Part shown: in pieces, positions 12,181-23,059 of the stretch | How positions within the stretch are numbered: the first letter of the stretch is position 1 | Layout: every line of letters begins with the position of its first letter | Assembly: GCA_020310875.1 (NCBI GenBank) | Contig: CM035417.1 | Coordinates: forward strand, 111,085,148-111,149,147 | Reading direction: 5' to 3' | Origin: Ceratopteris richardii | Taxonomy: Eukaryota > Streptophyta > Polypodiopsida > Polypodiales > Pteridaceae | Length of the DNA stretch: 64,000 nucleotides | The notes under the pieces: model-generated | What the model saw: the letters and a program-made list of their open reading frames with translations, nothing else | What the model was told of the DNA's origin: nothing | The model's database searches: none | Translations under genes and position numbers: made by a program

Positions 12181-12783
12181 ATGTTGACGGTTGCATACAA
12201 AGGCATTCATTCTCCTTCCTTTGGGGCTAGCTGTCCTCCTTCATCACCACTCTCGTTCTTGAACCTTCCGGCGGAGGAGCTTACTGTTGTGATTTTTGGC
12301 TGTGACCATGCGACTTACAATGAATGCATCACACAGCTTCTGTTTGGTATACTTTATCTATCCTCTTACTTTCTATCACAGATATATGTCTCTCCCTTTA
12401 AACCATAATGCATCATATCATGGTTTTGATTTCTCATTTTGAGATTCCACTATGCTTTCGATAGTATGTTTTTCCACATCCTGGTCATGTGGACACCATT
12501 TCCTTCTATGGCCTTATCTCTCTCTCTCTCTCTCTCGCCTCCCTCCACATATTATTGCATGTTCATGTGTGTGCATGTTTTTGGTATGGCTTTCATGCTA
12601 ACGCAGAGAAGAATGCTGAATGTAAAGCTTACTGGGAATCCTAAGCTTGGTTTTATTTTACGGACGTCCATATGCATGAACAGTAGCTTGATCATTAGCT
12701 TTTGTGCATGTCCGGGACTTCGAGCTTCTCATATCAACTATGTAAAGAATGTCCGACCAGGAATGACACTATTTTTGTTTAAT
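12181..12783 (+). pseudogene. Captured DCD domain, unit 2 (partial), left arm
   Basis: Block 1 ends at 12,346 (LNLPAEELTVVIFGCDHAT...LLFG). It is followed by a full-length intron of about 370 bp that begins GTATAC and contains a CT run (12,517-12,537). The acceptor AG is mutated to GG near 12,714. Block 2 (from 12,716) is cut off near 12,783 by a deletion that joins it to unit 3. The right arm keeps the missing part. It is the only unit with the original intron length, which shows how the 12-base remnants in the other units arose. Confidence 0.75.
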
Positions 12784-12785
12784 TA

Positions 12786-12948
12786 TTGCTGCTGTGATTT
12801 TTGGTTGTGACCATGCGACTTACAATGAATGCGTCACACAGCTTCTGTTTGGTATGTAATCAGGCCTTTGAGCTTCTCACATCAGCTATGTAAAGAATGT
12901 CCGACCAGGGATGCCACTATTTTTGTTTAGTTACATTGATAAAAAGTT
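12786..12948 (+). pseudogene. Captured DCD domain, unit 3 (fragment), left arm
   Basis: Only the end of block 1 (12,786-12,851), a 12-base intron remnant (GTATGTAATCAG, 12,852-12,863) and part of block 2 (from 12,864) remain. Block 2 breaks off in the middle of the domain, right after the bases encoding YIDKK. It then joins the minus-strand RNA polymerase fragment without any spacer. Confidence 0.72.
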
Positions 12949-12949
12949 T

Positions 12950-14253
12950 CAATTCAATGGGATTACTCTTTGTTGGTGCAGACTGGCGAAATACATAACT
13001 ATAAGCTCGTTCAATCAATGATGTCACGGCCACTACACCAACACGCTCTAAACCAAGGCTAGGACTCTATGGATCCTTTGATTTCCAGTCTGCCTCTTCG
13101 ATGTTCTCCAAAACTTCATAGTTTAATTCTATTACATGATTGTATGTTCGTGTCCGAACAAAACCATCATATGCTAAATACACTTCCCTTAACCCATAGA
13201 TACATTTTCAAAAAACTTTTCCAGGCCCCTCACCTCCATACCCTTTTCCAGGTTTTTGGGAAGACACTAAGTGATAAAGGAATTCTTTGGAGGTTAAACC
13301 ATCTAAAAAGCAAGAATGAATTATTGCCAAACCATCATGAAAGTCAAAAAAGAAAAACTCCTCTCCATTTACAGACTGTAAACCTAAGCATGCACACTGT
13401 TGTATCAAGTTTGACAATGATCCTTTGCTTCCAGCCCTTATCATTACCATCATGGAATTGGATGGACAGCTTTGCCTCTCAACAAGGGTTGGTATTTCCC
13501 CAAGAACACGTTGAAATTCACAAATTGCTGATCTTCTAGCATTGATTTCTTCAACCAAGCTAAGAAAATTTTCTTGGTAACCATAGTCAAGGATATCACT
13601 ATGACATGGATTGATAAAACTTTTTGGAATGAGTTCCTCGTTTCCTGACAAGACTAATCGGATCTGCCTTTCCAAAGTGAGAACTCTCTGAGAAGACAAT
13701 CTGCCATCATCTACAGCAATATGAAGTTCTTCAAGAAGGTTTTTATATGTTTTGATTTCATCTGTTAAGTACATGTCTTTCAAGCCAACACTAAACCCTG
13801 TTCGGAAAAGCCATTCATGCAGAACACTTTGAAGGCATGTTAGGAACTAAAGAGCAGTTTCAGTCCCGTTTTGATACCGAAGACTTGGGATAATTCCCGT
13901 ATGGCAATCTGTTAACCATTTACTGCCAATAGGACACTGCATTATCTCGCTATCATGCACAATGACATTGCCTAATTATGTGTACTCTACACCAGGGGAA
14001 AGGTCATATTTAAGACCTGTATCCCTGTCCACAAAGGAGCTTTTATACCCGGTGCCTTAATTATTGTAGGCCTGGGAGCAGGAGAGTCACAATACATATT
14101 TAACATTTGAATTTCATGTTTTAGCAGCCAAAAATGATTTTCTAAAATCAAATGGCTTGAAAGGATGCCATCCTGAGATAATTTCAGTAAAGCTAGGCCT
14201 CCTTGGGTAGATATTAACTGATGAATTAAATCCAACAATTCAAAAATCTCAGC
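12950..14253 (-). pseudogene. NRPD1: Captured RNA polymerase IV/V largest-subunit fragment, copy N1, left arm
   Basis: On the minus strand the order of motifs is that of the largest subunit of plant RNA polymerase IV/V, the silencing polymerases. First comes the stretch after the catalytic aspartate loop (QLISTQGGLALLKLSQDGIL), then PAPRPTIIKA and PLWTGIQVLNM. Next are FRTGFSVGLKDMYLTDE, then RAGSKGSLSNLIQQCACLGL, then FLDGLTSKEFLYHLVSS and finally GLREVYLAYDGSVRT. The catalytic NADFDGD exon itself is absent. The upstream edge at 14,253 is a splice acceptor (AG then GCTGAG), so this is genomic DNA, not a cDNA copy. Stops interrupt it, including a TAG at 13,067-13,069 shared by all copies. The GSKGSL and AYDGSV motifs favour NRPD1 (Pol IV), but NRPE1 cannot be excluded. 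Confidence 0.85.
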
Positions 14254-14919
14254 CTTCTCTCTCTTGCTCTCTCTCTCTCTCTCTTGTTCTCTTCTTGCTC
14301 TTGCGTGTTAATCCCGGCACAAATGTTCCGGGAGAATTCGAACTTTTTTTTAGGTGTGTGTATGTGTCTATGTGTGTGTATGTGTATGTATGTATGTATG
14401 ATTATGTGTGTGTATGCATGTGTATATGTGTGTATGCATCATTATGTGTGTATGTGTCTATGTGTGTATGTTTTTGTGTGTGTATGTGTATGTGTTGCAA
14501 TAAAAATGCATCATTTCTTCAAGTTTAAAATAGTATTTTATGAACTAAAGAAAAAAAAAGGGACTAACAAAGATTTTGATGATGGTATGTAACTATATCA
14601 TGGTCTTATAAACTGGTAACATTCCAAGTGTGAAACAGTGAAGATGTCTCTAAATCTGCAATGCTACCCTTGGTGGATCAGTTTTCCTCTTTATTGTGTT
14701 TGAAGAAATGGCAAGAATGGATTTTTGATCTATGCCTTTCAAAGATGTGCTGGAGCATCTTAGAAGGGTCTCATAGAAAATGAGAAGAGAAAACAAATCA
14801 TGATGATCGAACTTCCCAAAGTTTTCTTTGTTTTGTCTTACCTCAAAAACCAATTATGTTTTAACAACATTACATTAAAATCAAAACTATAAGAAGAGAT
14901 CATTATTTTCAAAGATTAC
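14254..14919. other. CT/TG microsatellites and unassigned sequence between the two polymerase copies, left arm
   Basis: It contains a CT run (14,269-14,292), a decayed form of the palindrome also found at 54,346 and 57,186 (here 14,312-14,335), and a TG-rich array (14,352-14,500). A minus-strand frame at 14,650-14,853 includes LKGIDQKSILAISSNTIKRK. That frame is conserved at 54,650-54,853 and may be another exon or intron of the captured gene, but I do not recognise it. Confidence 0.55.
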
Positions 14920-15450
14920 CTTTAGCAATTCAATGGGATTACTCTTTGTTGGTGCAGACTGGCGAAATGCATAACTATAAGCTGGTTCAATCAATGATGT
15001 CACAACGAAGACACCAACAGGCTCTGAACCAAGGCCAAGACTCTACGGATCCTTTGATTTCCACTCTGCCTCTTCGATGTTCTCCAAAACTTCATAATTG
15101 AATTGTATTACATGATTGTCTGTTCATGTCCAAACAGAACCATCATATGCTAAATACACTTCCCTTAACCCATACATACATTTTCAAAAAAGTTCTCTAG
15201 GCCCCTTAGGTCCATACCCTTTTCTAGGTTTTCAGGAAGACACTAAATGATAAAGGAATTCTTTGGAGGTTAAACCATCTAAAAAGCGAGAATGAATTAT
15301 TGCCAAACCATCATGAAAGTAGAAAAAAAAACAACTCCTCTGCGTTTACAGACTATAAACCTAAGCATGCACACTGTTGTATCAAGTTTGACAATGATCC
15401 TTTGCTTCCAACCCTTATCATTGCCATCATGGAATTGGATGGACATGTAT
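14920..15450 (-). pseudogene. NRPD1: Captured RNA polymerase IV/V fragment, copy N2, downstream part, left arm
   Basis: Second tandem copy of the fragment, about 2 kb from N1. It extends a little further at its downstream end than N1, through LGLGSEPVGVFVVTSLIEPA to an exon end at 14,920 followed by GT (a plausible splice donor). This matches the segment after the trigger-loop region of the Pol IV largest subunit. It carries the shared TAG at 15,043-15,045. It is interrupted at 15,450 by the Copia insertion and resumes at 22,212. Confidence 0.82.
15446..15450. other. Left target-site duplication of the Copia element (TGTAT)
   Basis: TGTAT directly precedes the 5' LTR and is repeated at 22,212-22,216. 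Confidence 0.95.
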
Positions 15451-16705
15451 TGTTAAAGAAACACTCACGAATTTGACGCAACAGACAAAGAGAGAAACAG
15501 AATCTTCCGGAAAATCAGAGCACAGGTGTACAGTATGCGAAGTTAGTGCACGGTGTACGCATAACAGAGCAATTAACCGCGGCGGGCGCGTAAGGCGCGC
15601 ATAACGTAAATTGAAGAATGACAGCGTAGAAGAGTGCCAAAGAAAAGTGTATATATATACATCAAGGTTTTGAAAAAGAAGACACACAAGAAGCGAACAA
15701 CAAGAGAGAGAAGGAGAGGAAGAGAATAGAGACGAGATATAGCAGATGCGCAGAGACGCAGAGTCATAGATAGAAGACGCCATAGACCGCGTATGTAGAA
15801 GAAGATGCCAGAGATCGCGTATGTACAGATGAATAACACAAGCCTGAAGTGTCGGGTTTTTCATCTGAGAGAGATGGTAATAAGAAACTACTCACAGTAG
15901 AAGAGTTTCTGTAACTTGAGCAAGAAGAGGCCAAGCTTACTTGTATACATCTTCTCTAATTGAAAACACATGTTCATGTGGACGTCTGCGCACAATCTTT
16001 ACTTGTGAAGAGTCTGAAGTTATTTCGTGTTACGGTAGGAAGTTTCGTTTATCGTCAACTGTCACGACTCGTTACTAAACGTGCTTCAGTACCTTTTCTG
16101 TAAACGCATGTTTCAGTTTACTCAGTAAACATATTTCAGTATTTTCCGGTCAGTTACAGTTTTTCAGAAAACAAGTTTTCCGGTAGAACAACGAAGTATA
16201 ACTCACAGAAGAGTTCGAAGCTTTGTATGAGAGATAGCTCATCTTGTAGCTAGACGTCTCTACTTTAAGCTGATCACAGTTTCCGGTGAAATGGAGATGT
16301 ACACACAGTACAAAAGTTAACCGGAAAGTAGCACTTTAGAACTGTGAAGTTTCCAGAAGGAAGTTCATTCGGTGAAGGAAGCTCACACATTACTTCCTTA
16401 CTTCACATAAGTTCATCTGAAGCAATTACGAGCAGAACTAAGTTTATTCCGGTGAAATTCCGGTAAGATTTCGGTGACGTTCCAGCGACAGTCTGGTGAA
16501 GTTCCGGTGGAACCTGTGTTGCAGAATAACACAGTTAAGGCAGCGTTAATTAGGTTGAGCTACTGTTGATTACAGAGGTGTTCTGAATCACTCTAGTTTA
16601 GCATCCTATTGTGGTGGCGCGGCATTTTCCGTAGGCCTGACAGAATTCAAGCCTTGCCGCGACGACCACCATCGGCGACATCTGAGAGAAAGATAATCGC
16701 CAACA
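15451..16705 (+). repeat. 5' LTR of the Copia element
   Basis: TG...CA bounded. A TATA tract (TATATATA, 15,650-15,659) is the likely promoter. The motif TTCCGGT recurs at least six times in the second half. The minus-strand frame at 15,427-15,864 is not a gene: the same frame appears in the 3' LTR. Confidence 0.96.
15650..15659 (+). promoter_or_regulatory. TATA box of the 5' LTR
   Basis: A run of alternating TA about 200 bp into the LTR, preceded by GC-rich sequence and identical in the 3' LTR (21,155-21,164). Confidence 0.6.
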
Positions 16706-16707
16706 AT

Positions 16708-16720
16708 TGGTATCAGAGCC
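16708..16720 (+). other. Primer-binding site (initiator tRNA-Met)
   Basis: TGGTATCAGAGCC, two bases after the LTR end, is complementary to the 3' end of plant initiator tRNA-Met. Confidence 0.95.
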
Positions 16721-16782
16721 AGGCATATCTATCAGAACGGTTAGTTCCCAAGAATTGGTATAAGAGCAGAGTATTGTCTATC

Positions 16783-19700
16783 ATGGCAGATCACGTCCAA
16801 ATTGATAAACTGGACAGAGATAATTATCCTGCATGGGTAATGCGCATGGAAGCCTTACTTATGAGTAAGGACTTAATGATGTATGTGACCGGAGAAGAAA
16901 AAAAACCGACCTTCGAAGATGATAGCCAACCGGAAAAGGAAGAGTTAGAAGCTTTGAAGCTGTGGCAGAAGAAAGATGCAACGGCAAGAGCCTACATCTA
17001 CAATACTGTCTCAGATCATCTACTACCACACATTAGAGGCCTGGAGAAAGCAGAGGACATATGGAGCGCATTCGAAGACCACTTCCAGAATACTACGAAA
17101 GCTAGGAAGGCCAGCCTATGGTCCGAGTTCACAACGTTCAAAAAGAAGCCGAGTCAAAGCATTAGTGACTACGTCACTAAAATGAAGGATCTAGCAGATA
17201 GTCTGGGATCCATAAATGAAGATGTCGAAAATCATAGATTGATAGCACAACTGCTCACAGGGTTGAGAGGAGATGAAAGGTGGAAACCTTTCGTACTCTC
17301 AACTGAACTTTCTTTAAATCATTTTGTACCAGATTTAAATCAGTTGCTTGGATTGATGCTCACATATGAGCAAGACCTGAAAGGAGACACAGACAAAGGA
17401 CATAGCTCTGCAATGTACATGAAAAACAAGAAGAAAGACAAAGGCAAGTCAAAAGATGAAGAAGAGCCGAGTTCTCAGGCCTATTACGCAAGAGGAAAAG
17501 GAACTGGCAGAGGAAGAGCAAAAGGAAGAAGCAGTTAGAATACCACCAAGAAAGCTTGCTGGATTTGTGGACTAAGTAACCATCTGGCGCATGACTGTTG
17601 GCACAACCAACAGAATAGTAATAGCAGAGGCAGAAGCGGAAGAAATCAGAGTAATGCTCAAAGAGGAAGACAAAACCAAAGAGGAAGCTATGGTAGAGGT
17701 GGAATGAGAAGTTGGGGACAGAATCAATCCTACAACACCACCTACAACAACTATGCAAATGACACACAGAATGAAATTCATACATCGTTGATGATGAACT
17801 CAATCAGCACATCTGATAACGAAGATCTAAAGGTATTTTACATTGATTCTGGATGCTCTAATCATTTGTCAGGAAATATAGAACTAATGTCAGAACTAGA
17901 AAAAGGTAGTTCTTGTCACACTGTTCAAACAGGTGACAATACAAGACACAAAGTACAATCAATCGGAAAAGTGAAATGCAAAAGTGGAGCAGATTTGCTA
18001 ACTAATGTCTTGTATGTTCCAACAATACCGAAAAATCTGATCAGTGTGGGACAGATAGTCGAAAAAGGGTTTCAGGTCAGATTTACAAATAAAGGAGTAT
18101 TAGTAGAAGATCCCAAGAACGGATACTATCAGATCGTTTCTGGAAAGAAAGAAGGGAGACTCTTTACCTTAAGAGTACAAGGAAACATTGGCCAAGCGCT
18201 GCTCACACATGATGAAAAGGTAATTACAGAACTTGATCTCTGGCACAAGAGATTAGGTCATTTTCACGAGAAAGGAATCAAAGCAATGATAGCGAATCAG
18301 TCTGTACTGGGATTACCGAACGTACAGAACCAACATATGATTCACAAATGCGAAGCCTGTCAAATGGGAAAAGCCCACAGGTTACCTTTCCAGAAGAAAG
18401 GATTCAAACATGACGGTGTGCTAGAACTCATACATACAGATGTATGGGGACCAACGAAAGAAGGATCAATCAGCGGATCAAGGTACTATGTTTTATTCAT
18501 TGATGATGCAACAAGGTGGATAACTCTTTATGTTTTGAAAGAGAAATCAGAAGTGTTCGGAGCTTTCAGACACTTTCATGCATATGCTGAAAGACTCACA
18601 GGGCAAAAACTTAAAAGACTGAGGTCTGATGGAGGGGGAGAATACTTCTCCCGAGAATTCAATGACTATCTTTGGAATGCAGGAATTAAGAGAGAAATAA
18701 CCTGCAGGTATACACCACAACAGAATGGTGTAGCAGAAAGGAGAAACCGAACTCTAGTCGAGTTTGCACGGGCTATGCTAAGAGAAAAGAATTGCCCGGA
18801 TTATCTTTGGGCTGAAGCCGTGAACACAGCAACATACTTGGTAAACAGATTACCATGTACAGCCTTAGAAGGAATGACCCCTTATGAAGCCTGGTGGGGG
18901 AAGAAGCCAACACTTGATCACTGCAAAGTGTTTGGATCAGTAGCGTATGCTTATGTATCGTCTCAACTCAGACATAAGCTTGAACCGAAAGCAGAAAAAT
19001 ATATGTTCGTCGGATATGATGAAAAGCAGATGGGTTACAGGTTATGGAGTCCTCTAACCAAACATTTTACTGTTTCCAGAGATGTAACATTTGATGAACA
19101 GAAAAGCTGGTATGCAGATCAGAGTCATACAGCTGAAGAATTTGAAGAGGAGATAAAAGGAAGAGAGAAAGGAAAATCAATTGTACAGGTAAACAAAGAA
19201 GATGAGGCAAGTACGTCCAGGACCGGATCAGGAATGAGAAACGAAGATGAAGACGTGTACTCAGACACACATGAAGAATATGAGCTAAGAAGGTCGAACA
19301 GAGTAAGAAGACAACCGGAAAGGTACTCATATGATACATCGTATATAACTCAGAACGATTATGCATACATGGTCAAGGACGATGACGAACCTCAGAGCTA
19401 TGACGAAGCCAAAGGCAAGAAGCAATGGCAAGAAGCAATGGAAGAAGAATTCAACGCACTGGAAGAGAACAAGACATGGGAGCTTGTTCCTAAACCAAAT
19501 GGTAAGAAAGTAATCGGAAATAAATGGGTGTTCAAAGTTAAGAAACTTGCAGATGGTAGGATAGCCAGACATAAAGTGAGACTAGTCATCAAGGGCTATG
19601 CTCAGACGCATGGCATAGACTATGACGAGACGTTCAGTCCGGTGGCAAAAATGTCAACCATAAGAACAGTGATTGCTATAGCGGCATCAAAAGGATGGAA

Positions 19701-20982
19701 GCTAAGTCAGCTAGATATAAAGAATGCATTCCTGAATGGATATATATCAGATGAAGTCTATATGGAACAACCGGAAGGGTTTATAAGTTCCAGATATCCA
19801 AATTTTGTTTGCAGGTTAAGAAAAGCACTTTATGGACTAAAGCAAGCCCCAAGAGCTTGGAACTACAGACTTGTGGAATATCTCAATGAACTTGGATACC
19901 AAAGTTTGAAGGCAGATGCAAGTCTACTCATTAAAAGGACAGAAGAAGGAATAATCTACATTTGTATCTATGTAGATGACATAATAATTACAGGTACCTC
20001 AGATGCAGGAATCACAGAGGTAAAGAAACTGCTAGAAAAGGAATTCAAGATCAGTGACCTGGGAAAGTTATCATACTTTCTAGGAATGGAGATCACATAT
20101 ACAGATCATGGTGTATATGTCACACAAGAAAGGTATCTCCTGAACTTACTGAAGAAGTTCAACATGGAGAATTGCAGAGAAGCTTCAACACCGCTTGAAG
20201 TAAACCATAAACTTAGCAAATATGATGGAACAGAGTTCAAAGATATGAAAAAGTATCAATCGTTAGTAGGAAGCTTAATATATGCTACGCTAACAAGACC
20301 GGATCTCAGTTTTCCTGTGGGAGTCCTCTCACAGTTTATGCATTGTCCGACAGAGCAACACTGGGTTGCAGGACAAAGAGTTCTCAGATATATCAAAAGA
20401 ACTATAAAGGAAGGATTATATAATCCTTTTATGTCAGATATAAAGCTCAGAGCATATAGTGACTCAGATTGGGCAGGAAGTCAAGATGACCGAAGATCAA
20501 CGCACGGGTATATGATATACCTAGGAGATAAGCTGGTAAGCTGGTGTTCGAAGAAGCAACACACAGTAGCCTTATCGTCAACAGAAGCAGAATACAAAGG
20601 ACTGATAGAAGCAGCAAAAGAAGTAATATGGATGCAGACCTTACTTAAAAGCATGGGTATAGATCAAAGTATACCGATCATACATGGAGATAATATGAGC
20701 TCGTTGTATCTTGCAGCGAATCCTATGTTTCACGCAAGAACAAAACACATAGAGATTCAGTATCATTTCCTAAGGGAAAAAGTAATGGAGAAAGAGATAG
20801 AAATAGTCTACACTCCTACGAAAGATCAGATTGCAGATATTCTAACAAAGAGCTTGGATGGAACGAAGACAAACAGATTCAAAGAAATGGCAGGTATAAA
20901 AGAAAGAAAGATATATGAAAGACCGGAAGAAGTCAAATTAGTGATTGAGGGGGAGCTGTTAAAGAAACACTCACGAATTTGA
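16783..20982 (+). CDS. Copia Gag-Pol polyprotein with one in-frame TAG
   Basis: About 1,400 codons in one frame, starting MADHVQIDKLDRDNYPAW. I chose the ATG at 16,783 because it begins the conserved Copia Gag and lies just after the primer-binding site. Gag fills the first 251 codons. A TAG at 17,536-17,538 then precedes the zinc knuckle (CWICGLSNHLAHDC, from 17,557). The protease motif DSG is at 17,845-17,853. The integrase has HKRLGH...CEAC, then TDVWGP, SDGGGEY and NGVAERRN, giving the D-D-E triad. The reverse transcriptase has KARL-like and QLDIKNAFLNG blocks and YVDD at 19,969-19,980. RNase H has SDSDWAG, SSTEAEY and ARTKHIEI. All catalytic residues are present. The single TAG may be a point mutation or a read-through signal limiting Pol. 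The frame runs 26 bases into the 3' LTR. Confidence 0.95.
20947..20956 (+). other. Polypurine tract of the Copia element
   Basis: GAGGGGGAGC directly before the 3' LTR, the expected primer for plus-strand synthesis. Confidence 0.9.
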
Positions 20983-22211
20983 CGCAACAGACAAAGAGAG
21001 AAACAGAATCTTCCGGAAAATCAGAGCACAGGTGTACAGTATGCGAAGTTAGTGCACGGTGTACGCATAACAGAGCAATTAACCGGGGCGGGCGCGTAAG
21101 GCGCGCATAACGTAAATTGAAGAATGACAGCGTAGAAGAGTGCCAAAGAAAAGTGTATATATATACATCAAGGTTTTGAAAAAGAAGACACACAAGAAGC
21201 GAACAACAAGAGAGAGAAGGAGAGGAAGAGAATAGAGACGAGATATAGCAGATGCGCAGAGACGCAGAGTCATAGATAGAAGACGCCATAGACCGCGTAT
21301 GTAGAAGAAGATGCCAGAGATCGCGTATGTACAGATGAATAACACAAGCCTGAAGTGTCGGGTTTTTCATCTGAGAGAGATGGTAATAAGAAACTACTCA
21401 CAGTAGAAGAGCTTCTGTAACTTGAGCAAGAAGAGGCCAAGCTTACTTGTATACATCTTCTCTAATTGAAAACACATGTTCATGTGGACGTCTGCGCACA
21501 ATCTTTACTTGTGAAGAGTCTGAAGTTATTTCGTGTTACGGTAGGAAGTTTCGTTTATCGTCAACTGTCACGACTCGTTACTAAACGTGCTTCAGTACCT
21601 TTTCTATAGACGCATGTTTCAGTTTACTCAGTAAACATATTTCAGTATTTTCCGGTCAGTTACAGTTTTTCAGAAAACAAGTTTTCCGGTAGAACAACGA
21701 AGTATAACTCACAGAAGAGTTCGAAGCTTTGTATGAGAGATAGCTCATCTTGTAGCTAGACGTCTCTACTTTAAGCTGATCACAGTTTCCGGTGAAATGG
21801 AGATGTACACACAGTACAAAAGTTAACCGGAAAGTAGCACTTTAGAACTGTGAAGTTTCCAGAAGGAAGTTCATTCGGTGAAGGAAGCTCACACATTACT
21901 TCCTTACTTCACATAAGTTCATCTGAAGCAATTACGAGCAGAACTAAGTTTATTCCGGTGAAATTCCGGTAAGATTTCGGTGACGTTCCAGCGACAGTCT
22001 GGTGAAGTTCCGGTGGAACCTGTGTTGCAGAATAACACAGTTAAGGCAGCGTTAATTAGGTTGAGCTACTGTTGATTACGGAGGTGTTCTGAATCACTCT
22101 AGTTTAGCATCCTATTGTGGTGGCGCGGCATTTTCCGCAGGCCTGACAGAATTCAAGCCTTGCCGCGACGACCACCATCGGCGACATCTGAGAGAAAGAT
22201 AATCGCCAACA
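20957..22211 (+). repeat. 3' LTR of the Copia element
   Basis: 1,255 bp, the same as the 5' LTR, with about six substitutions (for example near 21,086, 21,411, 21,607 and 22,080). Confidence 0.96.
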
Positions 22212-22216
22212 TGTAT
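22212..22216. other. Right target-site duplication of the Copia element (TGTAT)
   Basis: Perfect match to 15,446-15,450. Confidence 0.95.
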
Positions 22217-22437
22217 GCCTCTCAACAACGGTTGGTATTTCCCCAAGAACACGTTGAAATTCACAAATTGCTGATCTTCTAGCACTGATTTCTTCAACTA
22301 AGCTAAGAAAAGTTTCTTGGTAACCGTAGTCAAGGATATCACTATGACATGGATTGATAAAAGTTCTTGGAATGAGTTCCTCATTTCCTGAAAAGACTAA
22401 TCGGATCTGTCTTTCCAAAGTGAGAACTCTCTGAGAA
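22217..22437 (-). pseudogene. NRPD1: Captured RNA polymerase IV/V fragment, copy N2, remaining upstream part, left arm
   Basis: Continues copy N2 beyond the Copia insertion. Minus-strand motifs include FINPCHSDILDYGYQE and ARRSAICEFQRVLGEIPT. It is cut at 22,437, the end of the duplicated arm. In the right arm the same copy runs on to about 56,043. Confidence 0.82.
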
Positions 22438-23030
22438 TGAATGCAGGAAGGTTAAATTACCTTATGATGTTGAAGAGGAGTTTCCAAGTCTTGCAAAGGA
22501 GGAAACTACTCAAAATGAAGCCTCAAGTTCAGATGATGAAGATACTATCAACCTTGAAGAGTTCAAGGCATGGAAGTCCAAGGGGAAAATGAAGATGAAG
22601 AAGCTTGAAGTCATACCTAAATCTTCAACTCAATCAATCAGAAGATCACAAAGAGAAAGCAAAAAATTTATCAGATATGGGTATGGTACATCTCTTGTTA
22701 CTAAACATTCTATTTATCTTGCCAAAGATTTGTCAAATGAAGAACCAGGATCATATGAAGAAGCCATAACCAAATCAGAATGGAAAGAAGCTATGGATGA
22801 GGAGATTTAGTACCCAAGAAGGACTGCATGAAGGTAAAAGGATCCAGATGGATCTATAAGCTTAAAAGAAATTCTGATGGCACAATTAATAGGTACAAAG
22901 CCAGATTGGTAGCCAAGGGTTTTGCACAAACCCAAGGCATAGACTATGAAGAGACATTTTCTCCTGTGGCCAAGATGCCAACTATCAGAGTGTTGGTAAG
23001 TGTGGCTGCATCAAAATGATGGTCCAAATT
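22438..23030 (+). pseudogene. Copia reverse transcriptase fragment (plus strand)
   Basis: Starts exactly where the duplicated arm ends. It encodes the linker and first part of a Copia reverse transcriptase: SIRRSQRESKKFIRYGYG, then [10 protein letters not shown] followed by a stop and a small loss. Next come [20 protein letters not shown] and [20 protein letters not shown], ending at a stop after SVAASK. No LTR, integrase or later polymerase is attached. It abuts a Copia element in the opposite orientation at about 23,030. Confidence 0.85.
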
Positions 23031-23044
23031 AGACTAATGTTGAA

Positions 23045-23059
23045 GCTTGTACCTGAACA
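23045..23059 (-). repeat. Start of a truncated 3' LTR (minus strand)
   Basis: On the minus strand TGTTCAGGTACAAGC follows a purine tract (23,060-23,072), as expected at the start of a 3' LTR. Only about 30 bp remain before the plus-strand fragment. Confidence 0.5.

Larger units (their letters stand above)
15451..22211 (+). mobile_element. Complete Ty1/Copia LTR retrotransposon (6,761 bp)
   Basis: Two LTRs of identical length (1,255 bp) begin TGTTAAAG and end GCCAACA. They are flanked by a perfect 5-bp target duplication (TGTAT). A tRNA-Met primer-binding site, a gag-pol frame and a purine tract lie between them in the right order. I count about six mismatches between the LTRs, so insertion is recent. 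It sits inside copy N2 of the captured polymerase fragment, and the right arm lacks it, so it came after, or affected only one copy of, the large duplication. Its only visible defect is one in-frame TAG. Confidence 0.97.

Noticed and set aside
13069..13539. 156-codon plus-strand frame (also at 53,069-53,539)
   Set aside because: Antisense to the polymerase IV/V fragment, whose minus-strand motifs are specific.
15427..15864. 145-codon minus-strand frame
   Set aside because: Lies in the Copia LTR, and an equivalent frame appears in the 3' LTR.
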